64,000 nt of DNA from a virus, in IMG/VR virus record IMGVR_UViG_3300042147_000020, positions 62,001-126,000 of that record, one strand, 5' to 3'. The notes under the pieces were generated by a model that searched no databases, was not told the origin of the DNA, and saw nothing but the letters and a program-made list of their open reading frames with translations. Position numbers and translations under genes: made by a program. Each line of letters starts with the position of its first letter. Position 1 is the stretch's first letter. Below, in pieces: positions 18,813 to 27,673 of the stretch.

Positions 18813-19913
18813 ATGTACACCCTCTTTAATGAAACAATCTGGGGTTCGAGCGGTGTTACTATTACTTACCCCAAATACGAGCAAGCCCTCAAAGGTCTAC
18901 GTTTGAATTTGGAGCGAGTGGTTGACTACAACCGCCAATACCCCAGAGCTACCAACAGTAATCACTTCCTCGTGAAATTGCTGCAATCCCTTAACGTACC
19001 ATTATCCATGGACGTCAACATTTACAGGGACAGAGTCACAGAGGTGGCTGAAGGCGTGGGTATGGCCTTGAACCTAACCTCTTCCTTATATAGAGGCCGT
19101 GTGTTCAGTCCCGGTGTGTTCTACGGGAAAGGGTCTTACGAGATCATCATTGCTCACTCTGAGGATTGGGACATCAGCAACATCGAGGATGAATGGGAGA
19201 ACTATCGCCCAGTTACCTTTCTGACTCACCCCAAGAGTGACCTCGACATTGATCTCCCAGAAGGAATGCAGAACAGCTCAGAGACTGGGTTGTCAGTAAT
19301 TCTGGTTAACGTTCCTATGTTGGCCTGTCAGTACAAGATGTGGCGGATGCGGGAGTGGTCACAGAACAGTACAGCACAACGCACCAAGATGCAGTTTGTG
19401 GCCTCGTACCCGTTGACCAACAGTCTGCACTCCCAGTTGGACATCGCTCTCCTCAATCGCTTCCAGCGCATCTACAGGGGTGATCCTGCGGTGCGCTCAC
19501 TACTCACCCGTCCGTTTGCTTTGACTGATTGGTATCGTCATGTGGACTTTGCTTTGGATCAGATGTCTGTGGACTTCCGTAAAAGGAAGATGTCTATGGA
19601 TCAAGCACTGATGTGGATCAAGGGTGTGTCGAACTGGACACTGCGAGATGCTGTACGGATTCCTGCAATGGCACCTACCCGACAAGTGGTATGGGCTTTG
19701 GGGATGGCTCGGGCGACTCTGGTCAAGTTCTTATTGGACTGGACTGTGGAAACTGGGAACGACCGCAATAAACAGTACGCCAACATCATCCAGTTGGAAA
19801 CCAGTCGCATGTTGAATGACAGTGCACTGCGTGGTGCTCTACCACCGGCGGCATACAAAATCTGGGAAGAGATCTTTGAAGAGATCGTCATAAAAGCTAA
19901 ATCGGTACGGTAA
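18813..19913 (+). CDS. unknown 366-aa protein
   Basis: Start set at the internal ATG (MYTLFNE); the open frame extends 26 codons upstream but runs through the promoter motif. No recognised domain, mostly helical with many Trp/Arg. It is isolated on the plus strand between two minus-strand operons and closed by a strong hairpin. In phiKZ-like phages, plus-strand singletons like this are often virion proteins, but nothing here proves that. Confidence 0.7.
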   Translation: MYTLFNETIWGSSGVTITYPKYEQALKGLRLNLERVVDYNRQYPRATNSNHFLVKLLQSLNVPLSMDVNIYRDRVTEVAEGVGMALNLTSSLYRGRVFSPGVFYGKGSYEIIIAHSEDWDISNIEDEWENYRPVTFLTHPKSDLDIDLPEGMQNSSETGLSVILVNVPMLACQYKMWRMREWSQNSTAQRTKMQFVASYPLTNSLHSQLDIALLNRFQRIYRGDPAVRSLLTRPFALTDWYRHVDFALDQMSVDFRKRKMSMDQALMWIKGVSNWTLRDAVRIPAMAPTRQVVWALGMARATLVKFLLDWTVETGNDRNKQYANIIQLETSRMLNDSALRGALPPAAYKIWEEIFEEIVIKAKSVR

Positions 19914-19917
19914 GCTA

Positions 19918-19960
19918 AACAGCCAGGGCCGCGAAGCCCTGGCTGTTTAGCCTTTATGCC
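19918..19960. terminator. terminator with TTTATGCC tail
   Basis: AACAGCCAGGGC/GCCCTGGCTGTT 12-bp stem, then TAGCCTTTATGCCGC, between convergent genes. Confidence 0.85.
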
Positions 19961-22182
19961 GCTGGTGAGGCTTCGATGAAGTCCGATACAAGCTTGGTGT
20001 TATTGTCGTTAGACAGGAAAACGCCGAGTGATTCCAAAATCAGATAGAACGGACGCACAGTCGAGTACACGAGTTTACGGATGTTCATTGCAGACAGTAC
20101 TTCAGTCGGCAGGCCAGTCAGCTCCACCACATCTTTCGGCAACAGCAAAGTAGTCGCGTTAGGTTTCCCTTCGTACTGCGATGCTAGAGCTGCTTTGATG
20201 TGCGGGTCTTGAATACCTTCAATCCAACCAGCAATGGCTGTCTTGTTCGGTAGATCCAGCGAAACCTTGATTGCAGCGTACGGTGGCTTTGGGGCCTCGC
20301 CGTATTTATCACGGAACACACGTTCCCACAAGAGGTAGTGTTGATACGGTGATTGTCCAGCGTTGACGTAAGCGCCAGCATCTTTTACAGAAGCCCGAGC
20401 GAGGTACTTGGACTCAGCTCTCATCACCGAACTAATAATACCGTGTTCGATGTCAGCAACTTTCTGCATGATGTCGGTGATACGGATCTTTTGTCCAGCC
20501 ATCACGTTGTCCATGATACCACACATGGTGGCCGTCACTTCCTTCATGATGTTCGGTGGGCAGTTAGAGTCTTTGAGGTAAACCCCTTTGATCTCTTCTT
20601 CCAGCTCACTGAAGACGTTACCTTCTTTGGCAGCCTTGTAGGCGAAGTAGTGCTTAGCCATCGAAGTCAAACTGAAGACCGAGAATGCAAACTCGTTCTT
20701 CATAGCGAACACGTTGATCTTGTCCGGCACTACACCCAGCGTTGCGGACAGTTGAGCCAGAACGTGGATGATCGACTGAGTCGCCAGATACACCATGGTG
20801 TAGTTCACAGCAAAGGCTTCTTCGCTGAAGTCTACCTTACCACAGTACCACTGAACCCAGTTCTGTACGGTGAAGATCGTCGAGTCAGTGTCGGAGGTGA
20901 TGGCCACCTGACGCACAGAGTCACGAATCCAGGCTACCGAAGCAGGCATGTTGTCCGTTACCCAGAACGCGTTGATCAGGTAGACGTAGTCATTCAGCAC
21001 TTGGTGGATGTTCTTCACCGTAGCACCGATGATGCAGTAGTCATCAGGACGCTGTTCCAACAACTTACCCAGACCCAGACCACCCAGCTCGTTGGAGCAC
21101 AGTAGGCTCACGAACGCTTTGAGGTCGTTGTCCATAGCCTTGATGTAGGACTTGGCTTCTTCCAGCTCAATGCCGATTGTAGCCTTGGTGGACAGACGTG
21201 CCATGAACACACGCATCGGTAGGTCGTTGAACTTAGACAGGTGCCACATGTCACCGACGTAAGCAAACGCCGAGCGCTCGAGGTCATTCAGACCTTCTAC
21301 CAGCAAGCGGATCTCAGCGACTTGACGCTTGTTCACCCAGTAGTGTTGCGTGGAGTACACAATCAACTCCATCACTTCATCTACAGTGGGTGCCCGTAGA
21401 CCGTAAAGCTCCATGGTCTTTTTGATCAAGTCGTAATCAACGTGACCAATGATGCTGACAATGTTAGCCTTCACCACGTCTGGAGACCAGTAGTGTCGGT
21501 TACCGGCCAAGAACTTCTCGTTGTTAGCATTGCCCAAGCTGGTACCTACCCGACAGGTAGATGTCAGACTAGAGTGTGCAGACTTGTTGTGGAGGATCGT
21601 GGAAGCCGAAGCTTGACCGCCAGACAGACTGTTGTTCGCAATCTTGTACGTGGTCTGTTCGTTTTCCTTGAGGTCTTCCAGTTCACCCATGGTCGCCGCT
21701 TGACGATTCATGAAACGAGCTTGAACTGTGTCACCTGCTTTCAAGAACTCTTCAGCTTTGAGTTTGAACTCTTGGCCAGCCATCTTGGCTTCCAGACCTT
21801 CATGCTTCACCTTACCACGACCGACGATGTTGCCGGTGATGTATTCTGAGAGCAGGGAAGGTAGGACATCAGGGTGTTCGTAGACTGTCATGCTTGGTGC
21901 AAACAGCCAACGGTTCTGAATGATGTCTTTCAGGTACTGCGTGAAAGTGGTTTCATGTTGACCACGATCACCCACTTCATTGCGATGTAAGCAAAGTAGT
22001 GCAGGGTCGACTATTTCAAACTTCCCCCCAGGGCCAGTCTGACGCTGTACGTAAGCCACACAGTCTTCAATCGGTTTACCTGTACGTTTGCTTAGGAAAA
22101 TCGCCATGTCCCGTCGATAGTTCCCTACGACGTCCAGATCACGCTTATACGCGGACGCTGGCTTAACAAAATGGTTCTCCAT
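19954..22182 (-). CDS. divergent family-B DNA polymerase (palm/fingers)
   Basis: 742 aa. Motif B is visible as YKIANNSLSGG (the KxxxNSxYG equivalent, near residue 182) and motif C as ITSDTDSTIF (DTDS, near residue 427). A canonical motif A (DxxSLYP) and the exonuclease motifs are not evident, so they may be highly diverged or on a separate polypeptide. Its place a few genes from the shell-protein gene matches phiKZ gp44. Start behind TTAGGAGTTGTA. It would replicate phage DNA inside the nucleus with the SSB-like and Mre11-like proteins. Confidence 0.8.
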   Translation of the reverse strand: MENHFVKPASAYKRDLDVVGNYRRDMAIFLSKRTGKPIEDCVAYVQRQTGPGGKFEIVDPALLCLHRNEVGDRGQHETTFTQYLKDIIQNRWLFAPSMTVYEHPDVLPSLLSEYITGNIVGRGKVKHEGLEAKMAGQEFKLKAEEFLKAGDTVQARFMNRQAATMGELEDLKENEQTTYKIANNSLSGGQASASTILHNKSAHSSLTSTCRVGTSLGNANNEKFLAGNRHYWSPDVVKANIVSIIGHVDYDLIKKTMELYGLRAPTVDEVMELIVYSTQHYWVNKRQVAEIRLLVEGLNDLERSAFAYVGDMWHLSKFNDLPMRVFMARLSTKATIGIELEEAKSYIKAMDNDLKAFVSLLCSNELGGLGLGKLLEQRPDDYCIIGATVKNIHQVLNDYVYLINAFWVTDNMPASVAWIRDSVRQVAITSDTDSTIFTVQNWVQWYCGKVDFSEEAFAVNYTMVYLATQSIIHVLAQLSATLGVVPDKINVFAMKNEFAFSVFSLTSMAKHYFAYKAAKEGNVFSELEEEIKGVYLKDSNCPPNIMKEVTATMCGIMDNVMAGQKIRITDIMQKVADIEHGIISSVMRAESKYLARASVKDAGAYVNAGQSPYQHYLLWERVFRDKYGEAPKPPYAAIKVSLDLPNKTAIAGWIEGIQDPHIKAALASQYEGKPNATTLLLPKDVVELTGLPTEVLSAMNIRKLVYSTVRPFYLILESLGVFLSNDNNTKLVSDFIEASPAA

Positions 22183-22245
22183 TACAACTCCTAAGCTTGA
22201 GGTCTCTACATTCTATTGGCCGGGTACGGATTTTAATACTTAAGG

Positions 22246-22272
22246 GCATAACAGGGCGGTGACCCGCCCCGC
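22246..22272 (-). terminator. terminator with TTATGCC tail upstream of DNA polymerase
   Basis: GGGCGG/CCGCCC hairpin after the CYTH-like gene, followed on the minus strand by TGTTATGCCC. Confidence 0.7.
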
Positions 22273-22274
22273 TA

Positions 22275-22892
22275 TCAATCAGCAATGGCTTCTTCAGGTT
22301 CGGCTTTCTCAGCCACTACCTTAATAGTCCATTCTTCAAACAGGCTGCTGATCTTGGCCTTTTCTTCGTCCGTGCGTTTGGCAGGTTGGTTAACAATCAC
22401 CTGCTTCATCGGGAACGGGAACTTCGGCAGTTCAGTCTCGGCGTTGGGAACTTCCAAGTCGATCTTGATCCACGGGTGACGCTCACCAGACTGCGTGGTG
22501 TACACGTCTACTTCCCACTTCAGGTCAGTGCCTTCGATTGGGAAGAGGTAGCGGATCTTGTTCAATCCCTTGTCGGCGAAGAAGCGGTATTGCTCGAAGA
22601 AGTCCTTAGAGCAAATCTGCTCTACCTCTTTCTTACCGAGTTCCCCAGGAGTCTTGGTCTTGACGCACATCTGGTACGTCTGGTTGTCGATGGCCCGGAC
22701 ACGACACTGAGCAAAGCTACCCTCACCGGTATCGCGGTAAGATTCCCACTGCTCTTGCTGCTCCTTACCACCGGCTTGTTCGATCCAGTCCCAGTTCTGG
22801 ACTTCGCCAAAGAAGGCGTATTCGATCTCTTGCTGTACCGCTCCATCAGCACCGTCTTCCAGTGAGATGTTCAAACGTCTTAATGACGACAT
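22275..22892 (-). CDS. CYTH-fold (triphosphate tunnel) protein
   Basis: 205 aa from the ATG behind GGAGTTTTT; the frame is open further upstream but without an RBS. The pattern of CYTH enzymes is visible in order: EIE near the N-terminus, RVRAID, VKTK, KEVEQ, NKIRYLF, KWEVDVY and KIDLEVPNAETELPKFP. The family binds polyphosphate substrates (adenylyl cyclase class IV, thiamine triphosphatase, RNA triphosphatase) in a beta tunnel. The phage substrate is unknown; a nucleotide or RNA 5'-triphosphatase role is possible. Confidence 0.65.
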   Translation of the reverse strand: MSSLRRLNISLEDGADGAVQQEIEYAFFGEVQNWDWIEQAGGKEQQEQWESYRDTGEGSFAQCRVRAIDNQTYQMCVKTKTPGELGKKEVEQICSKDFFEQYRFFADKGLNKIRYLFPIEGTDLKWEVDVYTTQSGERHPWIKIDLEVPNAETELPKFPFPMKQVIVNQPAKRTDEEKAKISSLFEEWTIKVVAEKAEPEEAIAD

Positions 22893-22910
22893 AAAAACTC
22901 CAAAATGGAC

Positions 22911-22943
22911 AAAGAAAAAAGATAGGGGCCGAAGCCCCGTATC
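22911..22943 (-). terminator. intrinsic terminator
   Basis: GATACGGGGC TTCG GCCCCTATC hairpin followed by TTTTTTC on the minus strand, after the 136-aa gene. Confidence 0.85.
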
Positions 22944-23028
22944 TAATCCCACCAACCAAGAACCAACAACCCAAGCTAGTCCTAATGGCGACACGGCCCA
23001 ACGTGTCATAGATTAAGGAGACCAGTAT

Positions 23029-23439
23029 TTAATTACCGGCGGTGAGTTCTACTTGGTTGTAGCCGTTCGAACCCAACAGTGCCAGAATCTGATCCCAGTC
23101 GGAAGGCTTGACCCCAGAGATCTTGGCGTTGATCACCGTGTAGTCAGACAACACGATGCTCGATTCCTTGATCCACGGGAGACCTAGGATCTGGCGTTGA
23201 CCCGACGGGAACTCGATCCGTACGTACAGGTAGGCGTCAGGGTCGTTCGGCGTACCGCTTGGCAGTGAACCGAATACGTTGGCGTGGATCTCATCGACCC
23301 CAGTACCCAAGTCGCGGGCAGTGGACGAATCAATCACAGCCAGAACCTTGACGTTCTTGAATTGCGAGTTCAGTACAGCAGTCGGCCAGACCGAGAAACT
23401 CACAACAGATTTCTGAACCAACAAGTCTTGTGTAGCCAT
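23029..23439 (-). CDS. unknown 136-aa beta-rich protein
   Basis: Start behind CAAGGAGTTTC. Beta-rich, with YLYVRIEFPSGQRQILGLPWI in the middle and GLLGSNGYNQVEL-like end, suggesting an SH3-like small barrel. No family recognised. The start lies inside the 3' end of the preceding gene (40-nt overlap) and a strong terminator follows, so it may be expressed differently from the small-gene cluster. Confidence 0.6.
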   Translation of the reverse strand: MATQDLLVQKSVVSFSVWPTAVLNSQFKNVKVLAVIDSSTARDLGTGVDEIHANVFGSLPSGTPNDPDAYLYVRIEFPSGQRQILGLPWIKESSIVLSDYTVINAKISGVKPSDWDQILALLGSNGYNQVELTAGN

Positions 23440-23771
23440 GGGTGTTGAAACTCCTTGAACTCTACCATGATCAACCCATGTGAGTTGATCAGTTTGATGG
23501 AATGAAGAGTACCCCTAACGAGTCGCCGGTAAAGTAGTTCCTCACGTATTCTCTCGACTGTCTCCCAGAATAGCACTAGGAGGTCGTGATCTAACGTTTC
23601 GGTGTCGAGATCGAATGGATCTTCTAACCCTAGGACCGTACTCACCAACAGTTCAAAATCTTGAGTCCGGTCTTCTTCTTCGCCTAAAACGTCGAAGTTG
23701 TCAGGACAAATCATTTTGAATATCTTCAGGGCCTCAATTAAGTTGGTGGACACAAAAGCAGCACGACCCAC
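23400..23771 (-). CDS. small cluster protein (123 aa, GTG start)
   Basis: The frame is open further upstream, but a GTG at 23771 with AGTGAGG 5 nt before it lies just past the preceding gene's stop and is the likely start. The body is acidic (EEEDRTQDFE, DPFDLDTETLDHD). The C-terminal IKLINSHGLIMVEFKEF repeats the beta-hairpin-like ending of other cluster members. Function unknown. Confidence 0.5.
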   Translation of the reverse strand: MGRAAFVSTNLIEALKIFKMICPDNFDVLGEEEDRTQDFELLVSTVLGLEDPFDLDTETLDHDLLVLFWETVERIREELLYRRLVRGTLHSIKLINSHGLIMVEFKEFQHPWLHKTCWFRNLL

Positions 23772-23782
23772 GATAACCTCAC

Positions 23783-24136
23783 TTAGCCAATAAATTCCAG
23801 GATAATGGTGGAACTCACCAGCGACTGGAAACGGTACATCAGTTGACCGTTCGGTTTGTAGAGCTTCATCTGTGTCATACACTTCAGAAGACTCAGTCCG
23901 TATTGCTTCAAAGCGTTGGCCATGATCTCACCATCAGTGGTGAACACACCGTCTACGGCTTTGGAATTCAACACTAACAAACAGTAACGATCTAACTCGC
24001 TCATGTTATTACCGTCAGACAAGTGAGTAATTACATTTCGGGTCTCTTGGAGTAGGTCGTACCCCACCACTTCCATCATCGACATAGTAGTGCGGAACTG
24101 CTTTACGGCAGCGGCGCTATTCAGTGCGACATTCAT
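23783..24136 (-). CDS. small cluster protein (117 aa)
   Basis: No recognised domain. Helical, ending MYRFQSLVSSTIILEFIG, which matches the short two-strand hydrophobic ending of its neighbours. Start behind GACGAGTGAATT. Member of the dense small-gene block, which is read from promoters upstream of 26683. Confidence 0.6.
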   Translation of the reverse strand: MNVALNSAAAVKQFRTTMSMMEVVGYDLLQETRNVITHLSDGNNMSELDRYCLLVLNSKAVDGVFTTDGEIMANALKQYGLSLLKCMTQMKLYKPNGQLMYRFQSLVSSTIILEFIG

Positions 24137-24175
24137 AATTCACTCGTCATAAAACGAGGAGTGCCGCAACACTCC

Positions 24176-24583
24176 TCAATAGTAAGATTCAACCAGCACG
24201 TTACCACCAATCCATTGACGGGTTAGGCGATACCCGAATCCTGGGGTTTTGAAGTATTGACTCGTCATGTCAGAGATCAGCATGTGAATCTCTAAGGCTA
24301 GGTTCGTCAGGTTGTGGAGGGCGATGGCTTCATCGTCAGTCAGTTCACAGAGGTTCTGTTGCCCTTTAACATTACAAAGGAAGTGATCCTCTATAATGCC
24401 CATCACTGTCCACGTCTTATCGTACCGTACGTGGAGGTCAGAGATGCTGAAGGAGAGTTCGGCTAGCCCTTTAAGGCTCACCTCATGCTCCAACAGATAG
24501 GGCTCGAGATGCCAGTAGTCCCGGAGGATACGACTCACCGGGATCAAGATTGGATTTGAACGCACAATTTTAAAATCGCTCAT
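24176..24583 (-). CDS. small cluster protein (135 aa)
   Basis: ATG start (MSDFKIV) preferred to a GTG three codons upstream. Helical core with a C-terminal YRLTRQWIGGNVLVESYY hairpin-like end shared in style with neighbours. No recognised domain. Confidence 0.6.
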   Translation of the reverse strand: MSDFKIVRSNPILIPVSRILRDYWHLEPYLLEHEVSLKGLAELSFSISDLHVRYDKTWTVMGIIEDHFLCNVKGQQNLCELTDDEAIALHNLTNLALEIHMLISDMTSQYFKTPGFGYRLTRQWIGGNVLVESYY

Positions 24584-24610
24584 GATAGTCACTCACTCGA
24601 GTGCATTCGC

Positions 24611-24982
24611 TTAACAACGAGTCAGGTCTACGTAGTGTCCGTGGTTAGGATTCAACCGTAGATCGAAGTCGTAGTTCCCGTGCTTGATGATCGGTTTCAG
24701 GTAACGTGCTACCATTGCCTGTGCCCGCAAGTAGTTATCTTCGTATGCCAACAGTTGGGCCTTGTGGACCCTGAAGTATGCGTACTCCAGTTCCGTCAGG
24801 TGCTGCACCAAGAAGTCATCCATGGAGCAGATCACACTGGCATCGTAGTCGCTAGGGTCGCGGGTGAGTTCCCCATAGATCACGCTACTAAGGAACTCGT
24901 CACGATCAACCCCGAGTTGGTCCAGAATGTCTTTATCCACTGGTGGTAGTAAAGCATCCCGGATATACAAACGCATGGACAT
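24611..24982 (-). CDS. small cluster protein (123 aa)
   Basis: Start behind AGGAGTCTGAC. Helical with a basic end (YDFDLRLNPNHGHYVDLTRC) that again forms a short terminal beta-like element. No recognised domain. It starts one base before the preceding gene's stop. Confidence 0.6.
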   Translation of the reverse strand: MSMRLYIRDALLPPVDKDILDQLGVDRDEFLSSVIYGELTRDPSDYDASVICSMDDFLVQHLTELEYAYFRVHKAQLLAYEDNYLRAQAMVARYLKPIIKHGNYDFDLRLNPNHGHYVDLTRC

Positions 24983-24983
24983 G

Positions 24984-25478
24984 TCAGACTCCTAGGTATT
25001 CTCGCAAGCCTGATGCTACCCAGTCACCGTTCTCCAAACTGCTCTCTACATCCTTCCTCAGGAGTTCGATGTGGTTCTGGGGGTTGTGGGGGCGACACCG
25101 TGCTAATTGTAACAGCTTGATGTCACCTCGTGGGGTCAGGTCAAAGTGCCAACTCCAATCGTCAGCATTCTCTTTGATCATTCTCCAGATGTAACGCTTA
25201 ATGAAATCAATAGCTTCTTCAACCATATCCTCCACTTCATCTTGAGGGATCTTGTCGGAGTAGCTACGGATCTGATTTACCACAATCTCGCGGGCTGCCA
25301 TCACGTTGCCGTAAAAGCAGTTCTCCACCGTACCAGAGAGAATCCCCATCAGGTTCAGGTAGTTAGCACCCACACCCAAGTATGGACGTAGGCGGCCTTC
25401 TAGCTGCTTAATGATTGGTGTCCCAGGTATGACGTACGTCGCCGCGAGAGTAATGCCAATCCCAAATTCGGTAGTCAC
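24984..25478 (-). CDS. small cluster protein (up to 164 aa, start uncertain)
   Basis: The frame overlaps the preceding gene by 71 nt; the true start may be a GTG or ATG up to 44 codons further in. Contains FDLTPRGDIKLLQLARC, comparable to the I(K/R)P(S/T)GLYLY ending of two neighbours but internal here. Function unknown. Confidence 0.5.
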   Translation of the reverse strand: MTTEFGIGITLAATYVIPGTPIIKQLEGRLRPYLGVGANYLNLMGILSGTVENCFYGNVMAAREIVVNQIRSYSDKIPQDEVEDMVEEAIDFIKRYIWRMIKENADDWSWHFDLTPRGDIKLLQLARCRPHNPQNHIELLRKDVESSLENGDWVASGLREYLGV

Positions 25479-25950
25479 CTTTGAACTCCAGCATCAAGTT
25501 ATTGCCTAAAGGCTTGATCACGCAGACTTTCCACGTAGGTTCAGTCAGTAGCTTCATCATGATCTGGTTAACCCCACCCGCAATCGGATCGAGGACTTGG
25601 TTGTCCAGTTCAGAGAAGAAGCAGTCACCTTCACCACGGGAGACAGGAACCCCGATCGTCTGCTCGTAGCCAGGCATCAGTCGAGCCAGTGCACCAGCGA
25701 TGTAACCTACTTCAAAGAATTCACGAGGGTAGTCACCAAATACTCGGGTCAGCTTACGAGTGTTCATTTCCAGCTCATACCACTGGAACCAATGACGCAG
25801 TTCCCGACAGACAATCGCTTGCGCCAACAGACGACACTTGTTGACAGTGATATTAGGCACCATCTCAGGATGGCCGACCGATAACAAGAAGTTATCAAAG
25901 TGATACTTCAGGGTTAGCGCTGTAGCATCAACAGGGAATAGGAAGTTCAT
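25408..25950 (-). CDS. small cluster protein (180 aa)
   Basis: Largest member of the block. Start behind AAAGGCTACC. The WKVCVIKPLGNNLMLEFKG segment resembles the terminal beta hairpin of the other members, followed here by an additional aromatic tail (IWDWHYSRGDVRHTWD). No recognised domain. Confidence 0.6.
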   Translation of the reverse strand: MNFLFPVDATALTLKYHFDNFLLSVGHPEMVPNITVNKCRLLAQAIVCRELRHWFQWYELEMNTRKLTRVFGDYPREFFEVGYIAGALARLMPGYEQTIGVPVSRGEGDCFFSELDNQVLDPIAGGVNQIMMKLLTEPTWKVCVIKPLGNNLMLEFKGDYRIWDWHYSRGDVRHTWDTNH

Positions 25951-25960
25951 TGGGTAGCCT

Positions 25961-26317
25961 TTAAAGGTACAGATACAAACCCGAGGGTCTGATCATCAAC
26001 GTCAATTCACCTTCTGGAATCAAGTGGTGGTTACACGCCTTGATCTTTCGGTAAAGCTGAGTACGTAACAAGTTTTGCTTGTCTAACTGGTGGATGAGTT
26101 TGTACACGTCTGTTGGAGCTGTGTCCTCTTGGAACATCAACAGCAGCGTACTTTCGATGCAGTCTTTGAGCCACGTTGTTTCGATGGTGATCATCAACCA
26201 CTGTGGATCGTGTTGGTGTAATAGATGTCGAAACTGGGGAGTACTCAACGCATCCCTGATCTCGCAGTGGAGCATGACCTGCATGTTGCGGTAATCGGTT
26301 ACTAACTGAAAGTCCAT
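25961..26317 (-). CDS. small cluster protein, paralogue A (118 aa)
   Basis: ATG start behind GGGAG. Aligns over its length with the adjacent 26327-26683 product: shared FQ-V, R--QV-L, I--AL, IE--WL---IE, LD--NLLR and the end (I/K)RPSGLYLY. This is a recent tandem duplication. Function unknown; an early-type promoter upstream of the pair suggests expression on entry. Confidence 0.65.
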   Translation of the reverse strand: MDFQLVTDYRNMQVMLHCEIRDALSTPQFRHLLHQHDPQWLMITIETTWLKDCIESTLLLMFQEDTAPTDVYKLIHQLDKQNLLRTQLYRKIKACNHHLIPEGELTLMIRPSGLYLYL

Positions 26318-26326
26318 AGCCACTCC

Positions 26327-26683
26327 CTAACTGTACAAGTACAACCCCGTAGGCTTGATGTGTAAGGATATAGTCTCGTGGAACTTCCTTGGTGTAATGT
26401 ATCTTGCTATACGTTTACGCAGAAGATGATCACGATCCAAGAAGCGCAAGACCCCATGAAGCACATTGATAAAATGAGAGGAGTAGTGGTGTTCCACTCT
26501 GATCCCCGTGAGTTCTTCAATGGTCTCCGTTAGCCAGAGGTGTTCAATTAGCTCCACCAGTTCTTCGTAGTCTCCGAAGGCTTGGGTGAGGTATTGAAAC
26601 TTGACCATCCCTAGTGCCACATCAATGTCATCCCTGAGGTGCACTTGAATCTGCCGAAACCCCATAACGAATTGAAGCCGCAT
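26327..26683 (-). CDS. small cluster protein, paralogue B (118 aa)
   Basis: First gene of the block and nearest the promoter at 26713. Paralogue of the next gene (ends IKPTGLYLY against IRPSGLYLY). Start behind AAAGGTTAG. No known domain; the set looks like rapidly diversifying early proteins. Confidence 0.65.
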   Translation of the reverse strand: MRLQFVMGFRQIQVHLRDDIDVALGMVKFQYLTQAFGDYEELVELIEHLWLTETIEELTGIRVEHHYSSHFINVLHGVLRFLDRDHLLRKRIARYITPRKFHETISLHIKPTGLYLYS

Positions 26684-26712
26684 GATTCTAACCTTTCTGA
26701 AGGTTTGTTCAA

Positions 26713-26738
26713 TTGGATAATATAGGTCTCAAACTAAT
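26713..26738 (-). promoter_or_regulatory. early-type promoter (TTTGAGACCTATATTAT)
   Basis: Minus-strand TAGTTTGAGACCTATATTATCC, 30-55 nt upstream of the first small cluster gene. Likely drives the whole 23.4-26.7 kb block. Confidence 0.75.
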
Positions 26739-26744
26739 TAGGAT

Positions 26745-27670
26745 GACCCCTATGCCCTTCTACTCTATACTATCTGGGGTTGGTGTGAACTTATACACGG
26801 AGTCGCTCACAGAGGCTCACAGAGGGCATAAAGCCCCTCACCGGATAACCAGCAAGGGGCTCGATGCTTTACACTGCCGTCGGTCGGCTATCTGTGAGTG
26901 GAGTCAGGTCCCCTCTCGGCCAACCTAGTGGGGTCGGAGTAGCCAGGCGTGTTTTCCCACCGAGCGCCCCTGACGGCGACAAGGATTACGGCTAGAACGT
27001 ACGCACCCCTCCAAATGCCCGGCTCGGCTGGTAAAGGTAGGATTCCAATGCGTACGCGATTTACTTAAAGTAAACCCCCTAATGAATTACCCTGTGTCTG
27101 GCCAGACCAAAGGAGCAACACATTAGAGGCTGCACTTTACCAGACGGCTGCCATATAGAGGCTGCGCACCGGTTTGTTACAACTTGAGCCCTTCGCGGGG
27201 GCCCCGTACCTTTTGTCTTACTGGTCGAGTGCGAGTCAACCTATACGACTTCCTGTTATACGTCCGGTTATCCAAGGTTAGGTTGCGGACGCCCCACCCT
27301 TGCCGGGCAGAGATACGTGATCTCCCGCGCTCGCAGGAGACGACGATTTAAGACCCCTGATCCTACCGGCTCTCTGGACAGAGTAGTCACTAGGTTTTGA
27401 CCGTGGTCAGGGGAATTCAAGCTACCCTCTCTCTTAGAGCTGTCTACACTTACACAATGACTCGGGTTAGACCCAAGGTCGTGATTTGGGGTTTGGTCCT
27501 AAAAGTAGTAACCATTCCTACGACAGACAGGGGATTAGCCTGTGAGGGTACAACTTAGGGTGAGTGGGAAAGCCTAAACCTTCCAGACAGTAGTGTGACC
27601 CGACGGGTTGGAGTCACCTGTCCTAGTGGGTAGATAAAGTCCACTTGGCGTTACCGCTACACTCACTTGG
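26745..27670 (-). ncRNA. candidate large structured non-coding RNA (about 0.9 kb)
   Basis: About 925 bases without a credible ORF, yet full of complementary segments: CGTACGCA (26998) with TGCGTACG (27049), TATGCCCT (26751) with AGGGCATA (26823), AGCCCCT (26832) with AGGGGCT (26855), CTAATG (27079) with CATTAG (27121), CCCCTGA (27354) with TCAGGGG (27407). A coaxial GACAG-GTGAC (27586) pairs with GTCAC-CTGTC (27613). TAGAGGCTGC is repeated at 27124 and 27157. Size and position beside a phage tRNA cluster recall the GOLLD and ROOL giant RNAs; I did not recognise their consensus. Strand is inferred from the neighbours. Confidence 0.55.
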
Positions 27671-27673
27671 GGT

